A DNA stretch of 64,000 nt from Charina bottae. Lineage: Eukaryota; Chordata; Lepidosauria; Squamata; Charinaidae. Made by a program: the position numbers and the translations under genes. The DNA is taken from NCBI GenBank assembly GCA_023362775.1, contig JALMGJ010000001.1, positions 94,582,501 through 94,646,500 of the forward strand, read 5' to 3'. This document shows, piece after piece, positions 21,701 through 33,204 of this stretch. Below the pieces are notes generated by a model that saw only the letters and a program-made list of their open reading frames with translations, was not told where the DNA came from and ran no database searches. Every line of letters starts with the position of its first letter. Position 1 is the stretch's first letter.

Positions 21701-24700
21701 TAGCTTCCAGTGAGGAATGTGCCATTCCTGGGGATCTTAGTTTTTATTCTCTCCCTTTCCAGTTGCTAAACATCTAGGCTAAGAAAAGAGGACAGGCTTA
21801 TTTATTTATTTTATTGATTGGTTACAGCATCTATTTACTAGCCTAGGCAGTCCTACCTCTGAACTGTCAGAGCAAGCAGAGATCTATGGCAGATGGAAAA
21901 CATGGGTTCCTGTTGGCAGTTTGAATTCAGCAGGAACCCTTGTTAGAGACTGTGCTTTCAAACATAAGGGGAGTGCTGAATGAATTCTGAGCAATGGAGG
22001 AGTGTGTCCCGTTTTTTTTTTAAAAAAAGACTGTTCATTATATGATTCTCTTGGATGAAGATTATGGGCTTAGCGCAGCTGTCAGCGAATGCTAACAGAT
22101 GTTCATTATATCTGAAATAAAAGCTCAATTCAGAAATACATGAGGATAGGAACGCCTGGCTTCTGTCTAAACTACATCTTGAAGAGAGGAAAGCACAAGA
22201 GAGAAAGGGGGAGAGATGGGGAAGGGAAGGTGACTTTGGTCTTTCGTTTAACTAACCCAGTGTTTCTCAACCTTGGCAGCTTTCAGATGTGTGGACTTCA
22301 ACTCCCAGAATTCCCCAGCCAGCCAAGGTTGAGAAACCCTGGACCAACCACAGGCCAGGGGAAAAACAGACACAAGGGTAGCAGGTAAACAGCCTTCCCC
22401 CTTATCTATCTTTCCATTTGTCTTGGGTCAAAACAGCTCCTAGGTGCAAAAAGATGGGCCATTCCCCAACAATTCCCAGCTTGCATCTCAAGAGGGCATT
22501 GATGGGGAGGGAGAATGGGCAAAGGTAGCAAGAGACATACAGGCGTGAAACTCACCAGGGGCCCTCAGCATGTTGCCCATTTGGCAGGTGAGCTTGTGCC
22601 CCTCTTGGACTTTGTGCATGACGTATTTGCCACAATCCCAACACATGGTGGTGCGGCTGCCACAAGCATCCAGGTGAGGTTGCAGCCTGTGGAATGGCAG
22701 CTCCAGCTCACAGAAGTGGCACTGTACTGAGCGTTCTGGGCATTCTTCAGCCTGCAGGGGTGGGAAAAACACAGGACCCAAAGGTTAAGCGTTTGCAGTT
22801 GCATGAAAGACCTCGGAGCTGCAGAAGGAACCTTGGACAGCAGCTGGCTACAGAGCACAGGAGGTGTGGATGATGTCTTGTCTTGTCCGATGTCCATGGC
22901 ATAAGCCTGAGTCTACAAAAAGCCATTTTCTGGGTTCACCCAGTGCATGAAGCATAATCTGACCAAAGAGACAGAATTCCCACAAAGTGCTAAGCTGCAA
23001 AAACCCAAATCAAGTTTCACCTATGCTGAAGCTGCCATGACCTAAAGATGAAGCAGGCACATAAGCAGAGAGGACCAAAAGCCGGGAATCTTGTCAAGAA
23101 GGTCCCTTGGGGAGGTAGATGAGAAGGAAACAAGTCGATCAGGAAACAAAGGAAAAATGTCACCTGAACCAGGCAAAGGAAACGGGGCCTGAGCACAAGG
23201 GAAAAAAGCCAATCCCAACTAATCAACAAAGCAAGGACTTTTGGGGATAAAAAGGGGTCCTGAAGCCCACCTACTCCTTGAGTCGTTTTTGGATCCAGAC
23301 CTGGCTGGGGAATTCTGGGAGTTGCAGTCCACACATCTTAAAGTGGCCCAGGTTGAGAAACCCTGCTCTAGCTAGTGCCTGGCAGCCTAGTTGAGGAGGA
23401 CGTGGGTAAGTGTGGATGAGTGCATATGCGTGAGAGAAAGGGCAAGTGTCCATTGTAACCAGTAGAGTTTTGCTGTTACTTTAAATTCACTGGGTCTCCA
23501 TGTATCCCAAAGAACCTGATGTGCCTCAGTGTTTGGTTGAAAGTGATTTGTGTGAGTCCCTATTTACAGTATTTCCCGGCCATTGACCAGAGCTGTGTCT
23601 GTCTGCTCTAGCCACACCTATCTGGAAAACCCAGGTAGGAAGCAAGGGGGGCTTACAGGATCCACGTGCCTCAACAGGCTGTGAATATTTATTTATTTAT
23701 TTATTTAATTTATTTAATTTATATAACCGCCCATCTCCCCAACGGGGAATATGTGAGTGAGTGACCATAAGCTGAACCTGGGAGCACCTGAAACACTACA
23801 AGGCCCAAGGTGGCTTGTTCTTACCTTGCTGTAGACCGGTATTTCTCAACCGTGGCCACTTTAAGATGTGGCTGGGGAATTCCCCATGGCTGGCTGGGGA
23901 ATTCTGGGAGTTGAAGTCCACACACCTTAAGGTGGCCAAGGTTGAGAAACACTGCTGTGGACAGTGAAGAAGGTGACCTTGATGGAGATGTTGGCTAGCC
24001 AATGGAGGCTGCCTATCTCCATTAAGGCCATCTTCACTACTCTCTACATCTGTTGAGGAGGGCCATAAAACCTTGGCTTTTTAAGAAAGCCCCAGGAAGG
24101 AGGGTGGGGAATGTTAAAAGCCCCCACCCTGGGTAGTGTTTGGACATTTCTTTGGAGAAGGTCGTCCTGAAGGTACCCAGGTCATCGGAGCTTTGTGGCA
24201 TCTCATCTCCTTAGTGGAAATGAAAGAGATACTGCAATGACTGTGGTGGAGCTGGCTCCCTTTCGGCTCACATCAGCCCACACATCATAACTGAACCGAC
24301 TGAAGAAGCTGTTCTCCCAGCACAGGTGAGAATGAAAACAGGTGCTTGAATCTACCTGTACCCATCCCACAAACCTTGGGCAAAGGCAGGGATAGATGCC
24401 CTCCTTACCTCATGGTGCTCCAGCAGATACTGTTGCGTCATCTTGTGACAGAGCTTGCATCTGACCTGGAAGAGGAGGATGGAAAGGAGGCAGTCAGCTG
24501 CTTTACCCAAAGACACACCCACCCTTTGGATGCCAGGAAGGCAAGACACAGCACCGATCTGCTCCAAAGGCTTTTGGGCTTTGCCAAAGAGCAGCTCTTG
24601 TTTGGTCTGCAAGGCAGGCGGAGTTCTTTTCAGAGGTTTCCTGCAGTGTTACAGCTCACCCATGGACCTACATGCATGTTCTTGAGGTGCATCATAGAAA

Positions 24701-27700
24701 GAGGCAAGGTGTAGGAAGGTTAATTTGAGACAAATTAGCTTTAGAAAAGAAAGGTGAAGAGCCTTCCTTCCGGATGGGATTTAGGAAGAAGAGGACCAGG
24801 TGAGGGTGCTCCAATCTATTATCCATTGGTTTTCTGGGTCCACCTCAATGTTAAGCAATAAGCCATTGCAAATGTGCATCTTTAGAAAATCATGGGCATT
24901 TCAATATTGTCCGTATTTCCACTCTCCAAGCTTTCAGAAGCAGCCTGAAGACTATCCATTATTGTTTTCATTTCTGCTGATCTGGTGCTGAGAACAAGGA
25001 GCAAAAATCACTGCCCCACTTCAAGTTCCTGCAAATCCTGCAGCAACGATAGCCCATTACCCCACCCCACCTACCCAGAAAATGATTCCAATAGTAAGTG
25101 TCAATGTTTGTTCACTGAGAAATCAAGGGGGAAACTGACAAAACTATTGCTATGGGGGGTGGGGGTGGGGGTGGGAAAGTGGAAATCTATCAAGCCAGTC
25201 CTGCTGTTACAGGATGTGACACTCAAAACACTGTGGCAGAGCTTTCCAAACTTTTCATGTTGGTGACACACTTTTTAGACATGTATCATTTTGCGACACA
25301 CTCTTACAGCAGGGCACAAGGCAGGCACTAGGGCCTGCGCGGAATCACATCAGGTTTGGAGGCAGCAAGGCACAAGGCAGGCACTAGGACCTGCACGGAA
25401 TCACATCAGGTTTGGAGGCAGCAAGGCACAAGGCAGGCACTAGGACCTGTGTGGAATCCTGGCAGGGCTCGGAGGCAGCAGCAGCCGCAACACACCCAGG
25501 CACTGCAGCCGACACACTAACGTGTCCCGACACACAGTTTGGAAAGCTCTGGTGTAGCAGCTGTAAATTCCAATCTAAGCGTTAGGTATCTGCAAAAATG
25601 GTCAATATGGGAACAGACATTACATACAGTTTGGAAAGCTCTGTTCTATGGAAGCAAGAGTTCCTTCCAGTGGGGAAGTGGAGCCACAGCATCTTGAAAA
25701 ACAACGCAAAACTGTTTCAAGTATACCATAGCTACAAGAAATCAGCTCACTTCTCCCATGCCACTGACAATGTGGCAACACAGAGATCCAGAACTTCCTT
25801 TAAGTTGGCGGAGAATGTTATTGAAGAGGTATTTCTGCAGTATAATCTCTGAGCGTACCATGTTCCGGTTGCTCCATAGGTACAGCGGCCCATCGGCTGC
25901 CTCCTACCAAAGGTTAGCAAAGCAAAAGGTCCTCCATACCTGTTGGTGGGCATTGGCAAGGTGCTCTTTCGTGTCCTTTGAAGCAACCAGTTCCTCACAC
26001 TTGGAACAGACAGCAAGAAATCGCATGCAATGCGCTTCATGGAGGGAGAAGTTCGCTGCAGCCACATCCCTCTTGCTGAGCAGGGAAAGAAAAGAAGGAC
26101 CGTGGGCAAGGTCACCAATATGCTGATGTCAGAAACTTCACTTTTGGTAAAAAGGCTGGTATAAATAGACCAATTTTTTTTTAAATTCCTTGCAACCCAA
26201 TGGAACGTTGGAAATAAATTACATAAAGGGGCTTGGGACTTGGTCTGTTGGTCGATCAGCAGGCTAATTCTTGAAGAACTGAACAGAATGGGAACCTATT
26301 TGGTATTATGGGATCACGAGCAAAAGAAAAAATGAGTTTGAAAATGGGCCAGTTCCAGCTGGACCTGTGAAGAATATTCCAGGTAGAAAATAGGAGGAGG
26401 AAGGAGTATTAGGTATGTTCGCCACCTTGAGTCATTTATAAAAATAATAAAGGCGGGATAGTAAGTAAGTAAGTAAATCCCCCAATGCATCCTATGCAAG
26501 AGGAAGTTGGGCTGAGGCTCCGATTACCCACAACTGGGTAATACTAAGCCAATACTAAGGCTTAATACTAAGCCTTCCTTCCTTTGTGGCCATGCAACCC
26601 AGAGTAGAGAAGATGTAGCCCACCCTTGACGTCCCAGTGCAAGCAATTGCACACACTCAGAGGCAACAGGAGGGAGAACAGAAATACACAGATGCAACAC
26701 ATTACTTGGTTACAAGGAAGAAAATACAGATGCCTCCCATGGCCGCTGCTGGTAAACTGGTCTATTCTGCAGGGCTTTCTTACATTGGTTAAGTGAGTGT
26801 TGAAAGGGCAGGTTTGTAGGAAATAACAATTTGGATTTGTATCAGAGCTCAAGGCAGTTTACATGGGCACAGGCCTTCATTTTATTCTCACAAGAACAGT
26901 CCAGTGAGGTAAGGTGGCTCAGAGAGTGACAAGTCCGAAGTCACCCAATTAATTTCCATGGCTGTATCTAGTCCAGCAACTTAATCTGAGACCACAGTTC
27001 TTTCAGATTCATACAGTAAACCCAGAAAATTGGTTAATTCAATAACCAGATTAAGCATGTTGTGTAAATAAGTCAGTCCTGGCTAACACACTATATCAGT
27101 GTTTCTCAACCTTGGCAACTTTAAGATGTGTGGACTTCAGCTCCCGGAAGAAGCAAGGCTGACGGGGGAATTCTGGGACCTGAAGTCCACACATCTTAAA
27201 GTTGCCAAGGTTGAGAAACACTGTGCTGTATCTTGTCTATGAAGGTTCTCAGTCATCCAGGTGGAATTGTCTGTAGCTTGAATCATGTCAACTGGATTTC
27301 TATTTTCTCAGTGGAAACGTTTCGCTCCTTATCCAAGGAGCTTCTTCAGTCTGAGCAAAGTTAGTAAGGGAATTATGTGCTGTATCAAGAGAATTTGGAG
27401 ATTCTTTCTCAAACATTGAATGAATTTCAAGACACAGCGTCATTTTCAAATGATAAAACAATTTTTCAACATTGATGGTTATGGTGTTGAACTGGGTCCA
27501 ACCTCAGCCACGGAAACTCATCTGGTGACTTTGGGCCAGTCGCTCTCAGTCCAGCCTACATCACAGGGTCACTGCTGTGAGGATAAAATGAAGGGAGAAC
27601 CCTATATAAGCCACCTTTTGCTCCAAGAGAAAAGGCAGGATAAAAAAATCTATTTAAAAATAAATAATAGGATTTATTGGCAATTGAGAAATTTGGAATT

Positions 27701-29651
27701 ATTTGAGGTAGTTGCATTGGCAGAATAACTCAACAAAAGCGATGAAAATCCTAGAAATTATATCTCTGTAAAAATATTTTTTTAATCAAATCCGGTCACA
27801 GTTAATGTTTTCCTCAATAACCTGTGGCAGTACGAGTGTTTTGGACTGACATACTGAATATTTGAATTTTCCCTCAAGGTCACCTAGGTATGAGGAGAGT
27901 GAAAGAAAAGCAAGAGAAATACATTTTAAATGAATACATAAACAAATAATATATTTCCAATCCCCAATAATTCTCAGTATCAAGAACAACCTTCACCAAT
28001 GGCATTCTGTTCTCTGGTCCAAACATCTAGAAAGGCTTGCTGAAGGTTCCCCACCTCCACAAGAACTACCGGGGGGTGGGGGCTGATGGCAGGCAGGCCT
28101 TTTCCGTAGTAGCCCCACACGCTTTGGGATATGCTTCCCCCAAAGGTACACTGGGCCCTGGGCCCCCTTGCATTTTGCAATACTTTGCAGACCATTCAGT
28201 TCAAGTGTGTCTTTGATTTGGGATGAGCGTGGGCGACAGTAAAAAAATACAGCTGTTTCTACCATGATGATGCTTTTTCTGTTTTTACAGGTAGTCCTCA
28301 CTTAACGACCATTTGTTTAGTGACAGTTCAGACTTATGACAGCGGTAAGAAAACTGACTTACGGCTGGTCCTTGCACTTACGATTGCGGTCACATGATCA
28401 CCATTTTCGACCTTCCCAGCCTACTTCCGGCAAGCAAAATCAGTGGGGAACCACGATTCACTTGACAACCATGTGGTTTGCTTAACGACCACCACAAAAT
28501 GGTCGTAAATTGGGTTGGATTTGCTTAACAACCACATCACTTAGCGACCAAAATTCCGGTCCCAATTGTGGTCATTAAGCAAGGACTACCTGTATATGGT
28601 TGCTGTTTCTATGCTTTGGTTATCTGCTGCACAGTGTCTAAATGACTGGGGTGGGTTACAAATATTGTAAAATAAATAAAAATAAACTACGCTTTTCTTC
28701 TATTTTTTCTTACATACCACTGCAATTTTGCATTGCTATTATTCTCTTTGTTGTTGTTAAGTTCTATATATTCTACATCGTTCTATATTATTTTCTAAAT
28801 CAGAGGTTTCCAAACTTTTCATGTTGGTGACACACTTTTTAGACATGCATAATTTCGCGACACACTCTTACAGCAGGGCACAAGGCAGGCACAAGGACCT
28901 GAGCGGAATCACAGCAGGTTTGGAGGCAGCGAGGCACAAGGCAGACACTAGGACCTGCGCGGAATCACAGCAGGTTTGGAGGCAGCAAGTCACAAGGCAG
29001 ACACTAGGACCTGCGCGGAATCACAGCAGGTTTGGAGGCAGCGAGGCACAAGGCAGGCACTAGGACCTGCGTGGAATCACAGCAGGTTTGGAGGCAGCAG
29101 CAGCAGCAACACACCCAGACACTGCAGCTGACACTCTAACCTGTCAGACACACAGTTTGGAAAGCTCTGTTCTAAATTGTGAAGGACCCCAATCAGCTAA
29201 AAGTTACCCTCAAGGCTTGGTCAATAACAGAAGCCCCAGCAGTGCCAGGCTGGGCACAGAAACTGCTGCTCATCAAAAAAGCCCAAGCAGAGAGGCTAGA
29301 GCAGCGTTTCTCAACCTTGGCAACTTGAAGATGTCTGGACTTCTTGCTGGCTGGGGAATTCTGGGAGTTAAAGTCCAGACATCTTCAAGTTGCCAAGGTT
29401 GAGAAACACAGGGCTAGAGTTTTGTGCCTGGGCTTCCCAGACCACTCCCGCCCAAATTCCAAACAGATTCTTCTCTCTCTCCAGCCTGCCACCAAGCAGG
29501 TGAATCCGTATTCTGGAACAGACATAAGCTACCGTTGCTAAAACAAAGCACGTCTGCCTGCCTGCTCTGACGACAGACAGCTATGTCAGAAGTTGCAATT
29601 AGCGTCGAGGCTTCCCTACCAGTTCTTGCAGATGCGTCTCTCCCCTTCCAT
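18241..29651 (-). CDS. XAF1: XAF1, XIAP-associated factor 1 (TRAF-type zinc-finger protein)
   Basis: XAF1 is an interferon-induced zinc-finger protein that in mammals binds the apoptosis inhibitor XIAP and favours cell death. Six exons are seen on the minus strand: 29651-29620 (start ATG), 26075-25940, 24465-24409, 22751-22556, 20058-19991 and 18717 onward. All splice phases fit. The product has repeated Cys-Cys-His-Cys fingers in the XAF1 order: ICKNCKRDV, VCSKCEELV, VRCKLCHKM, VQCHFCELEL, MCWDCGKYV, NLCQQCNNW and, at the C-terminus, TCSQCNILLPSP. The segment between the last two fingers is Ser/Pro/Lys-rich, with EKDVRPK as in the human protein. The 3' end is uncertain: the frame either runs to a stop at 18241, or splices near 18370 to a tiny exon at 14967-14944 that restores the last finger's final Cys. 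The latter gives about 286 residues against 301 in human. Introns are packed with hAT MITEs. Confidence 0.9.
18718..19400. other. XAF1 intron, nothing recognised
   Basis: No repeat family or exon recognised between the exon 6 acceptor and the hAT MITE at 19416. Confidence 0.4.
19416..19678. mobile_element. hAT MITE (CAGAGCTTTCCAAAC family), minisatellite interior
   Basis: Duplications TGTTAGAG/TGCTAGAG (7 of 8). The interior carries gcaggtcctagtgcctgcct repeats. Confidence 0.88.
19991..20058 (-). CDS. XAF1: XAF1 exon 5
   Basis: 68 nt. Acceptor is tcacctttag and donor gtaaga. The first two bases complete the Gly codon from exon 4. It encodes SKTNLCQQCNNWFPADQYLHHL, aligning with the human YCHYCNQMIPENKYFHHM finger. 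Human has a longer stretch after the His pair. Here the next exon starts at once with NECSSLPQ. Confidence 0.88.
20459..21210. mobile_element. hAT MITE with four-fold inverted-repeat GC-rich interior
   Basis: Perfect duplication CCTTAACA (20451-20458, 21211-21218). The interior repeats a segment with ccccgaaaatgccctcggtt and its complement in alternating orientation. ORFs on both strands are repeat artefacts. Confidence 0.92.
21219..22250. other. XAF1 intron, nothing recognised
   Basis: Only a poly(A) run at about 21309 and no clear repeat family. Confidence 0.4.
22258..22341. mobile_element. Palindromic hAT MITE, shortened
   Basis: Left arm is complete and the right arm reduced to agccaaggttgagaaaccctg. 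Flanks AACTAACC/GACCAACC are related but imperfect. Confidence 0.7.
22556..22751 (-). CDS. XAF1: XAF1 exon 4
   Basis: 196 nt. Acceptor is cccctgcag and donor gtgag. It encodes two fingers (QCHFCELELPFHRLQPHLDAC and MCWDCGKYVMHKVQEGHKLTC) and ends one base into a Gly codon. Confidence 0.93.
23304..23369. mobile_element. Palindromic hAT MITE, right arm only
   Basis: ctggctggggaattctggga through gttgagaaaccctg. The left arm is missing. Confidence 0.65.
23684..23750 (-). mobile_element. L2 3' tail
   Basis: (TTTA)n is followed by ataaccgcccatctccccaa, the complement of the L2 end. Confidence 0.7.
23837..23954. mobile_element. Palindromic hAT MITE
   Basis: Duplications CTGTAGAC/CTGTGGAC (7 of 8). 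Confidence 0.85.
24409..24465 (-). CDS. XAF1: XAF1 exon 3
   Basis: 57 nt, phase 0 at both ends. Acceptor is cctcttccag and donor gtaagg. It encodes VRCKLCHKMTQQYLLEHHE, one CxxC...H finger. Confidence 0.92.
25237..25551. mobile_element. hAT MITE (CAGAGCTTTCCAAAC family), minisatellite interior
   Basis: Both termini and three to four copies of the roughly 57-bp unit (ggcactaggacctgc...). No clear 8-bp duplication. A loose extra right terminus (cagtttggaaagctctg) lies at 25627-25643. Confidence 0.8.
25940..26075 (-). CDS. XAF1: XAF1 exon 2
   Basis: 136 nt. Acceptor is ctttccctgctcag and donor gtatgg. It encodes KRDVAAANFSLHEAHC then VCSKCEELV and ends AHQQ in phase 0. The exon boundary matches the human protein, where HQQ precedes the next finger. 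Confidence 0.92.
26380..26478 (+). mobile_element. SINE 3' end
   Basis: aggaggaaggagtattaggt, then caccttgagtcatttataaa and a GTAA repeat. The same tail occurs on the minus strand at 54.0-54.1 kb. Confidence 0.6.
26860..26990 (-). mobile_element. tRNA-derived SINE fragment
   Basis: The minus strand resembles the middle of Sauria-type SINEs (gtgacttcggacttgtcact, then ctcactggactgttcttgtg). Confidence 0.45.
27097..27223. mobile_element. Palindromic hAT MITE
   Basis: Both arms complete. Flanks CACTATAT/TGCTGTAT only partly agree. Confidence 0.8.
27230..27355 (-). mobile_element. Penelope-like terminal fragment with hammerhead-like core
   Basis: The minus strand at 27349-27319 reads CTGAAGA, a GCTCCTT/AAGGAGC stem, then GAAAC. 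It is followed by the Penelope-type end that reads gactgagaaccttcatagac. Confidence 0.55.
27485..27670 (+). mobile_element. tRNA-derived (Sauria-type) SINE fragment
   Basis: Contains ggtgactttgggccagtcgc, cacagggtcactgctgtgag and a polyadenylate-like AAATAAATAA end. Confidence 0.6.
28288..28592. mobile_element. TA-flanked palindromic element (CAGGTAGTCC family)
   Basis: caggtagtcctcacttaacg to aaggactacctg, TA on both sides (28286-28287, 28593-28594). Confidence 0.75.
28801..29169. mobile_element. hAT MITE (CAGAGCTTTCCAAAC family), minisatellite interior
   Basis: Perfect duplication TTCTAAAT (28793-28800, 29170-29177). Four to five interior units of about 57 bp. Confidence 0.92.
29302..29411. 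mobile_element. Palindromic hAT MITE
   Basis: Perfect duplication GGCTAGAG (29294-29301, 29412-29419). It sits about 200 bp inside XAF1 intron 1. Confidence 0.9.
29620..29651 (-). CDS. XAF1: XAF1 coding exon 1
   Basis: 32 nt encoding MEGERRICKN plus two bases (TG) that join C of exon 2 to make the second finger Cys. The donor is gtaggg. The start matches the MEG...C..C pattern of mammalian XAF1. This exon is too short to show up as an ORF. Confidence 0.85.
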
Positions 29652-29669
29652 TTCTCCGCTCGAACTCCC

Positions 29670-29726
29670 TCCATCTTTCACTTTCATTTCTGCAATCTGG
29701 ATCGGCGGAAACGAAAGTGAGAACAT
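29670..29726. promoter_or_regulatory. Two interferon-stimulated-response-like elements at XAF1 5' end
   Basis: GAAATGAAAGTGAAAG is read on the minus strand at 29690-29675, and GGAAACGAAAGTGAGAAC on the plus strand at 29707-29724. Both contain the GAAANNGAAA core bound by IRF/ISGF3. They lie 24 to 75 bases upstream of the XAF1 ATG, as expected for an interferon-inducible promoter. Confidence 0.75.
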
Positions 29727-30353
29727 CTGCCTGCCTGTAGCACATCTCTTTTGCCGCTGCTGACAAAAACTGGATTGACCAGCCATGATTTTTACGTCCT
29801 TCAAGGTCAGAACATTTGGGAACCCTCTCGCCGATCTCCAAACACCCGCATCTAAGCACAGTTTAGTAAGAACTCTTCTCTTCTATTGGAGAAGATTCTC
29901 TTCTACGGGATAGTTCAGTAAGATTTGGGAAGCCACTAGAGGGCAGCAGAGCCCCTCATTTTAGCCTTCCTTCCCGATCGCCGAGGCCCAGAGACGCTCG
30001 CTGCTTAGAACGGACTGCTTAGAACTGCTCTCACGTTACAGCAGGGAAAGCACCTCTCGCAGCAGGTGGTGGGATAGAGGAGCTGAAACATTCCTCTTGT
30101 GGGGCCTATCCAGTCCCCTCATTTTCGGCCTGTCTCGGGCCACCGAACTAGGTTGCTGCTTTCAGAAGCAGAAGACCCTGTTCCAGCACAGTTGGCTTCT
30201 ATATGGGTAACGGGAAGGTTGGGGAAAAGCACCAGCCGTCCTTTTTCCAAGGCTGCTAAATGTAGGGTCAGGCTTACCCAGCACTTTTGATCAGGAGACT
30301 GACGTGTTGTTTCATTTAAAGTGGCAAGATCCCTAATGGTTAATCATCTAGAT

Positions 30354-30907
30354 CAGTGTTTCTCAACCTCAGGAACTTTAAGATGTGTGGACTTCAACTC
30401 CCAGAATTCCCCAGCCAGTATGAAATCCGCACATCTTTGTTGGGATTATCAGGAGTCAACTCAGCATTGTCTCATAAGCATAATAGGGGGTCTTTCTAGT
30501 AAACGCATCTCTACTCTGCTTGTGGGAGGTTACCTGGGTCACCTGATTTCCTCTTCCTCCTCCTCCTTGAGTTTGGGGGATTAACAACCTCCATTACTCC
30601 TTGGGCACACCTGCAAGCAGGAGGGCTGCACTATGCAGTTCTCGTCCATTCCATCTCACTTGCACGCAGATCTACTATGAATCTACTCGTATCCAGATCT
30701 ACTGAATAAATGTAAGCTATCTCTATTTTTCTTCATCTAACTAATGTGTGAAGACTGAATTTATTTCTGAACACAATTAAGCTTAAACTGCAAGTTCCCT
30801 GCTGGTTTACGCTTCTACTCTGCAAGATTGTTGTTAGCTGCTTGGAGTTCTTTTATTAACCTTCAAGACTCTATCAATCTTAAAGTTGCTAAGGTTGAGA
30901 AACACTG
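30354..30907. mobile_element. Palindromic hAT MITE split by a solo LTR
   Basis: Left arm 30354-30437, right arm from 30877. Duplications ATCTAGAT/ATCTAGAA (7 of 8) flank the whole. Confidence 0.88.
30438..30876 (+). mobile_element. Solo LTR of a Ty1/copia element
   Basis: 439 bp, begins TGTTGGGATTATCAGG and ends CTCTATCA, with perfect 5-bp duplications ATCTT (30433-30437, 30877-30881). Closely matches the LTR at 47048-47484. A poly(A) signal-like aataaa lies near 30703. Confidence 0.92.
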
Positions 30908-31327
30908 ATCTAGAAGACTCTTTCCCTATTTGTAGTTTCAGTTGGCACAACAGCTCCTGGCAACTCCCAATATCTTGCTTTGATTGCACAACGCTGGCCA
31001 AATCATCCCTCTCCAAGATGTAAGTAGTATTACACTGATGAAGCAAGCTGTTTTCCTTCTCAAATCACCATAGAGCTATTGCATACTGTATATGTTTAAT
31101 TGTGTATCTCGCTCAGCCTTGATCAGTCATTGGTAGATTCCTGGGGGTGGATCCTAATTCTTAATAGGAAGGAAAACATGCAGTGGCTATTCATTAGTCG
31201 GTCCCCATCCTCAAAATATTCTCCTCCTCCCTGCTCCCCCACAATGAGGAGAATATGTTTTGCTAAGGATAGTAAGGGCAGCCTACCACTCTCATGGGAA
31301 CAGCCAAGTGATGTTAAGAATCTACAG

Positions 31328-31432
31328 CAGTGTTTCTCAACCTTGGCAACTTGAAGAGGTGTGGATGCTGGCTGGGGATTTCTGGGAGTTGAAGTCCACA
31401 CATCTTCAAGTTGCCAAGGTTGAGAAACACTG
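31328..31432. mobile_element. Palindromic hAT MITE
   Basis: Perfect duplication ATCTACAG (31320-31327, 31433-31440). Confidence 0.9.
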
Positions 31433-31440
31433 ATCTACAG

Positions 31441-32400
31441 CAAAGAAGGGTTCTAAGAAATAGAAGAAGCATCTTCTGGATGCCAGGACTGACTTCCTCA
31501 GATACAACACATATCCCCAATGTGCAGAGCAATGTCACTCTCATACTTCACAACAAACGGGTTTGAAGCTTGTGCAGATCTGCCCTGATAAATCTGTTGG
31601 TCTTCAAAATGCCAGAAACCTCTCTGATCTTTGCTGTGGCCGACCACCCTTGTTGCAATCCCCCCGGAAGTGTTAACCATAACCATTGTTCCTAAAAGAA
31701 GCTGCGGCTTCCCAAAGATGGACAATGAATACAACTATCCGACTATGAAAGACCTTAGGGCCAGGATGATATCCTCAGCAGATTTCCTCTTCTCTTAAGA
31801 ATGGTCCAACCAGGAGAACTGTGCCTGTTGGGACCAATTCAGTCCCACAGCATTGGGACTGCTCAGGCTATGGATGCAGCAAGAGCCAACCTCAAGTATT
31901 CAGCCAAGGTCACCAAGCAGCTCTTGAGATGCCACAAATTTTTCTGAACTTACCTTTCCCTGGGCCCCTTATGATGTCTGGACCATCCCCTAGGGAGCAA
32001 ATAATGTTTTTCAGCCCATCACCTTGCCCTCTAGCCATGTAACAATGGTTCCTACTGAGTCAACCAATCGTGGCTCTGGGATTCAACCAGCCTTGTCACT
32101 CAGCAGCCATTGGGGAGTGGAGTCTCTTAAAGAGTTGTTCGCTTTCTTCTGGAATGGTATAGGAACCACAGCCAGGTGATGGTCCTTGGTTTCTCAAACT
32201 GGAATCATGATGCTGGACCTCAGAACCACTCTAGGACACGGGAACCCTTTCCTCCCATGATCTCATACATTGAGATTGTGATGACTCAGTGGCTGACTTC
32301 ACATAACACACTTAACTTGGATATTGAATTAAACCATTTGGGGAGGTTCTGCAGTATGCTCCACCTAAACTAACAAACATGATTGGGTTTCCAATCGAAG
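31441..32400. other. Intergenic DNA, nothing recognised
   Basis: No gene or repeat family recognised. Confidence 0.4.
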
Positions 32401-32495
32401 AGAGGTTTTTTCTCACTGAAGATGTTGCCTAGCCTGACAATGAAACCTCTGCAAGAAAACAATAAGGCTCAGAGAGCACCAAGGACTCCACATGA
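32400..32495 (+). mobile_element. Penelope-like terminal fragment with hammerhead-like core
   Basis: Plus strand 32416-32446 reads CTGAAGA, TTGCC/GACAA stem, GAAAC. It then continues gcaagaaaacaataaggctc, colinear with the minus-strand copy at 4.5-4.6 kb. Confidence 0.55.
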
Positions 32496-32519
32496 TTGGG
32501 TTTGCCCAACATCCTAGGT

Positions 32520-32654
32520 TAGTGTTTCTCAACCTTGGCAACTTGAAGATGTGTGGACTTTAACTCCCAGAATTCCCCAGCTAGCCATGCTGGCTGGGGA
32601 ATTCTGGGAGTTGAAGTCTACATATCTTCAGGTTGCCAAGGTTGAGAAACAGTG
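32520..32654. mobile_element. Palindromic hAT MITE
   Basis: Duplications TCCTAGGT/TCCTAGGC (7 of 8). Confidence 0.87.
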
Positions 32655-32894
32655 TCCTAGGCTAACGGGGGTGGGGGGGGTGGGGAGAGATATTAAAAGC
32701 AGGAGTGCAGCTACAGTATTAGGTCTTTAACTGGCCTAGTTTAATCAGTTGTGGGAACATAGCCAGTGTGCACCCTTGCTTTAAGAGCAACTCAGGCCAA
32801 GATAAATAATTGCACAAAGGCTAAAACAAGTATTGTTGAACTTTAAAGACTAATCTGTTTAACTTGCACCAGTCCATAACTCACTTCCTTAATG

Positions 32895-33159
32895 CACAGC
32901 TTTCCAAACTGTGTGTTGCGACACTTTAGTGTGTCGCAACACACAGTTTGGTGTGTCACCACACAACCCGGAAGTGGCGGCGGGGGCATGCACTGCGGCA
33001 GCGGCGCGCCATCAGCGCTTCCGCATTTTAGTGGAGGCCGCCGCCGCCTCCATGCACGCCCCTGCCCCCCCGTGCCCCCCGCGCCGCTGCCGTGCGTGCC
33101 CCCGCGCCGCCACTGCCGCCGTTGGTGTGTCGCCAACGGCGGCAGATTGGAAAGCTCTG
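32895..33159. mobile_element. hAT MITE (CAGAGCTTTCCAAAC family), GC-rich interior
   Basis: Perfect duplication CCTTAATG (32887-32894, 33160-33167). The interior is CG-rich (gccgccgcc) with ttggtgtgtcgccaacggcg near the right end. Confidence 0.92.
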
Positions 33160-33204
33160 CCTTAATGCATGAAATGCATCATTTACATATATTCATGGTT
33201 AGGG

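Noticed and set aside
29616..29804. XAF1 start at MAGQSSFCQQ
   Set aside because: No donor in the right phase. The ATG at 29651 gives MEGERRICKNC, with a proper donor and correct phase into exon 2.
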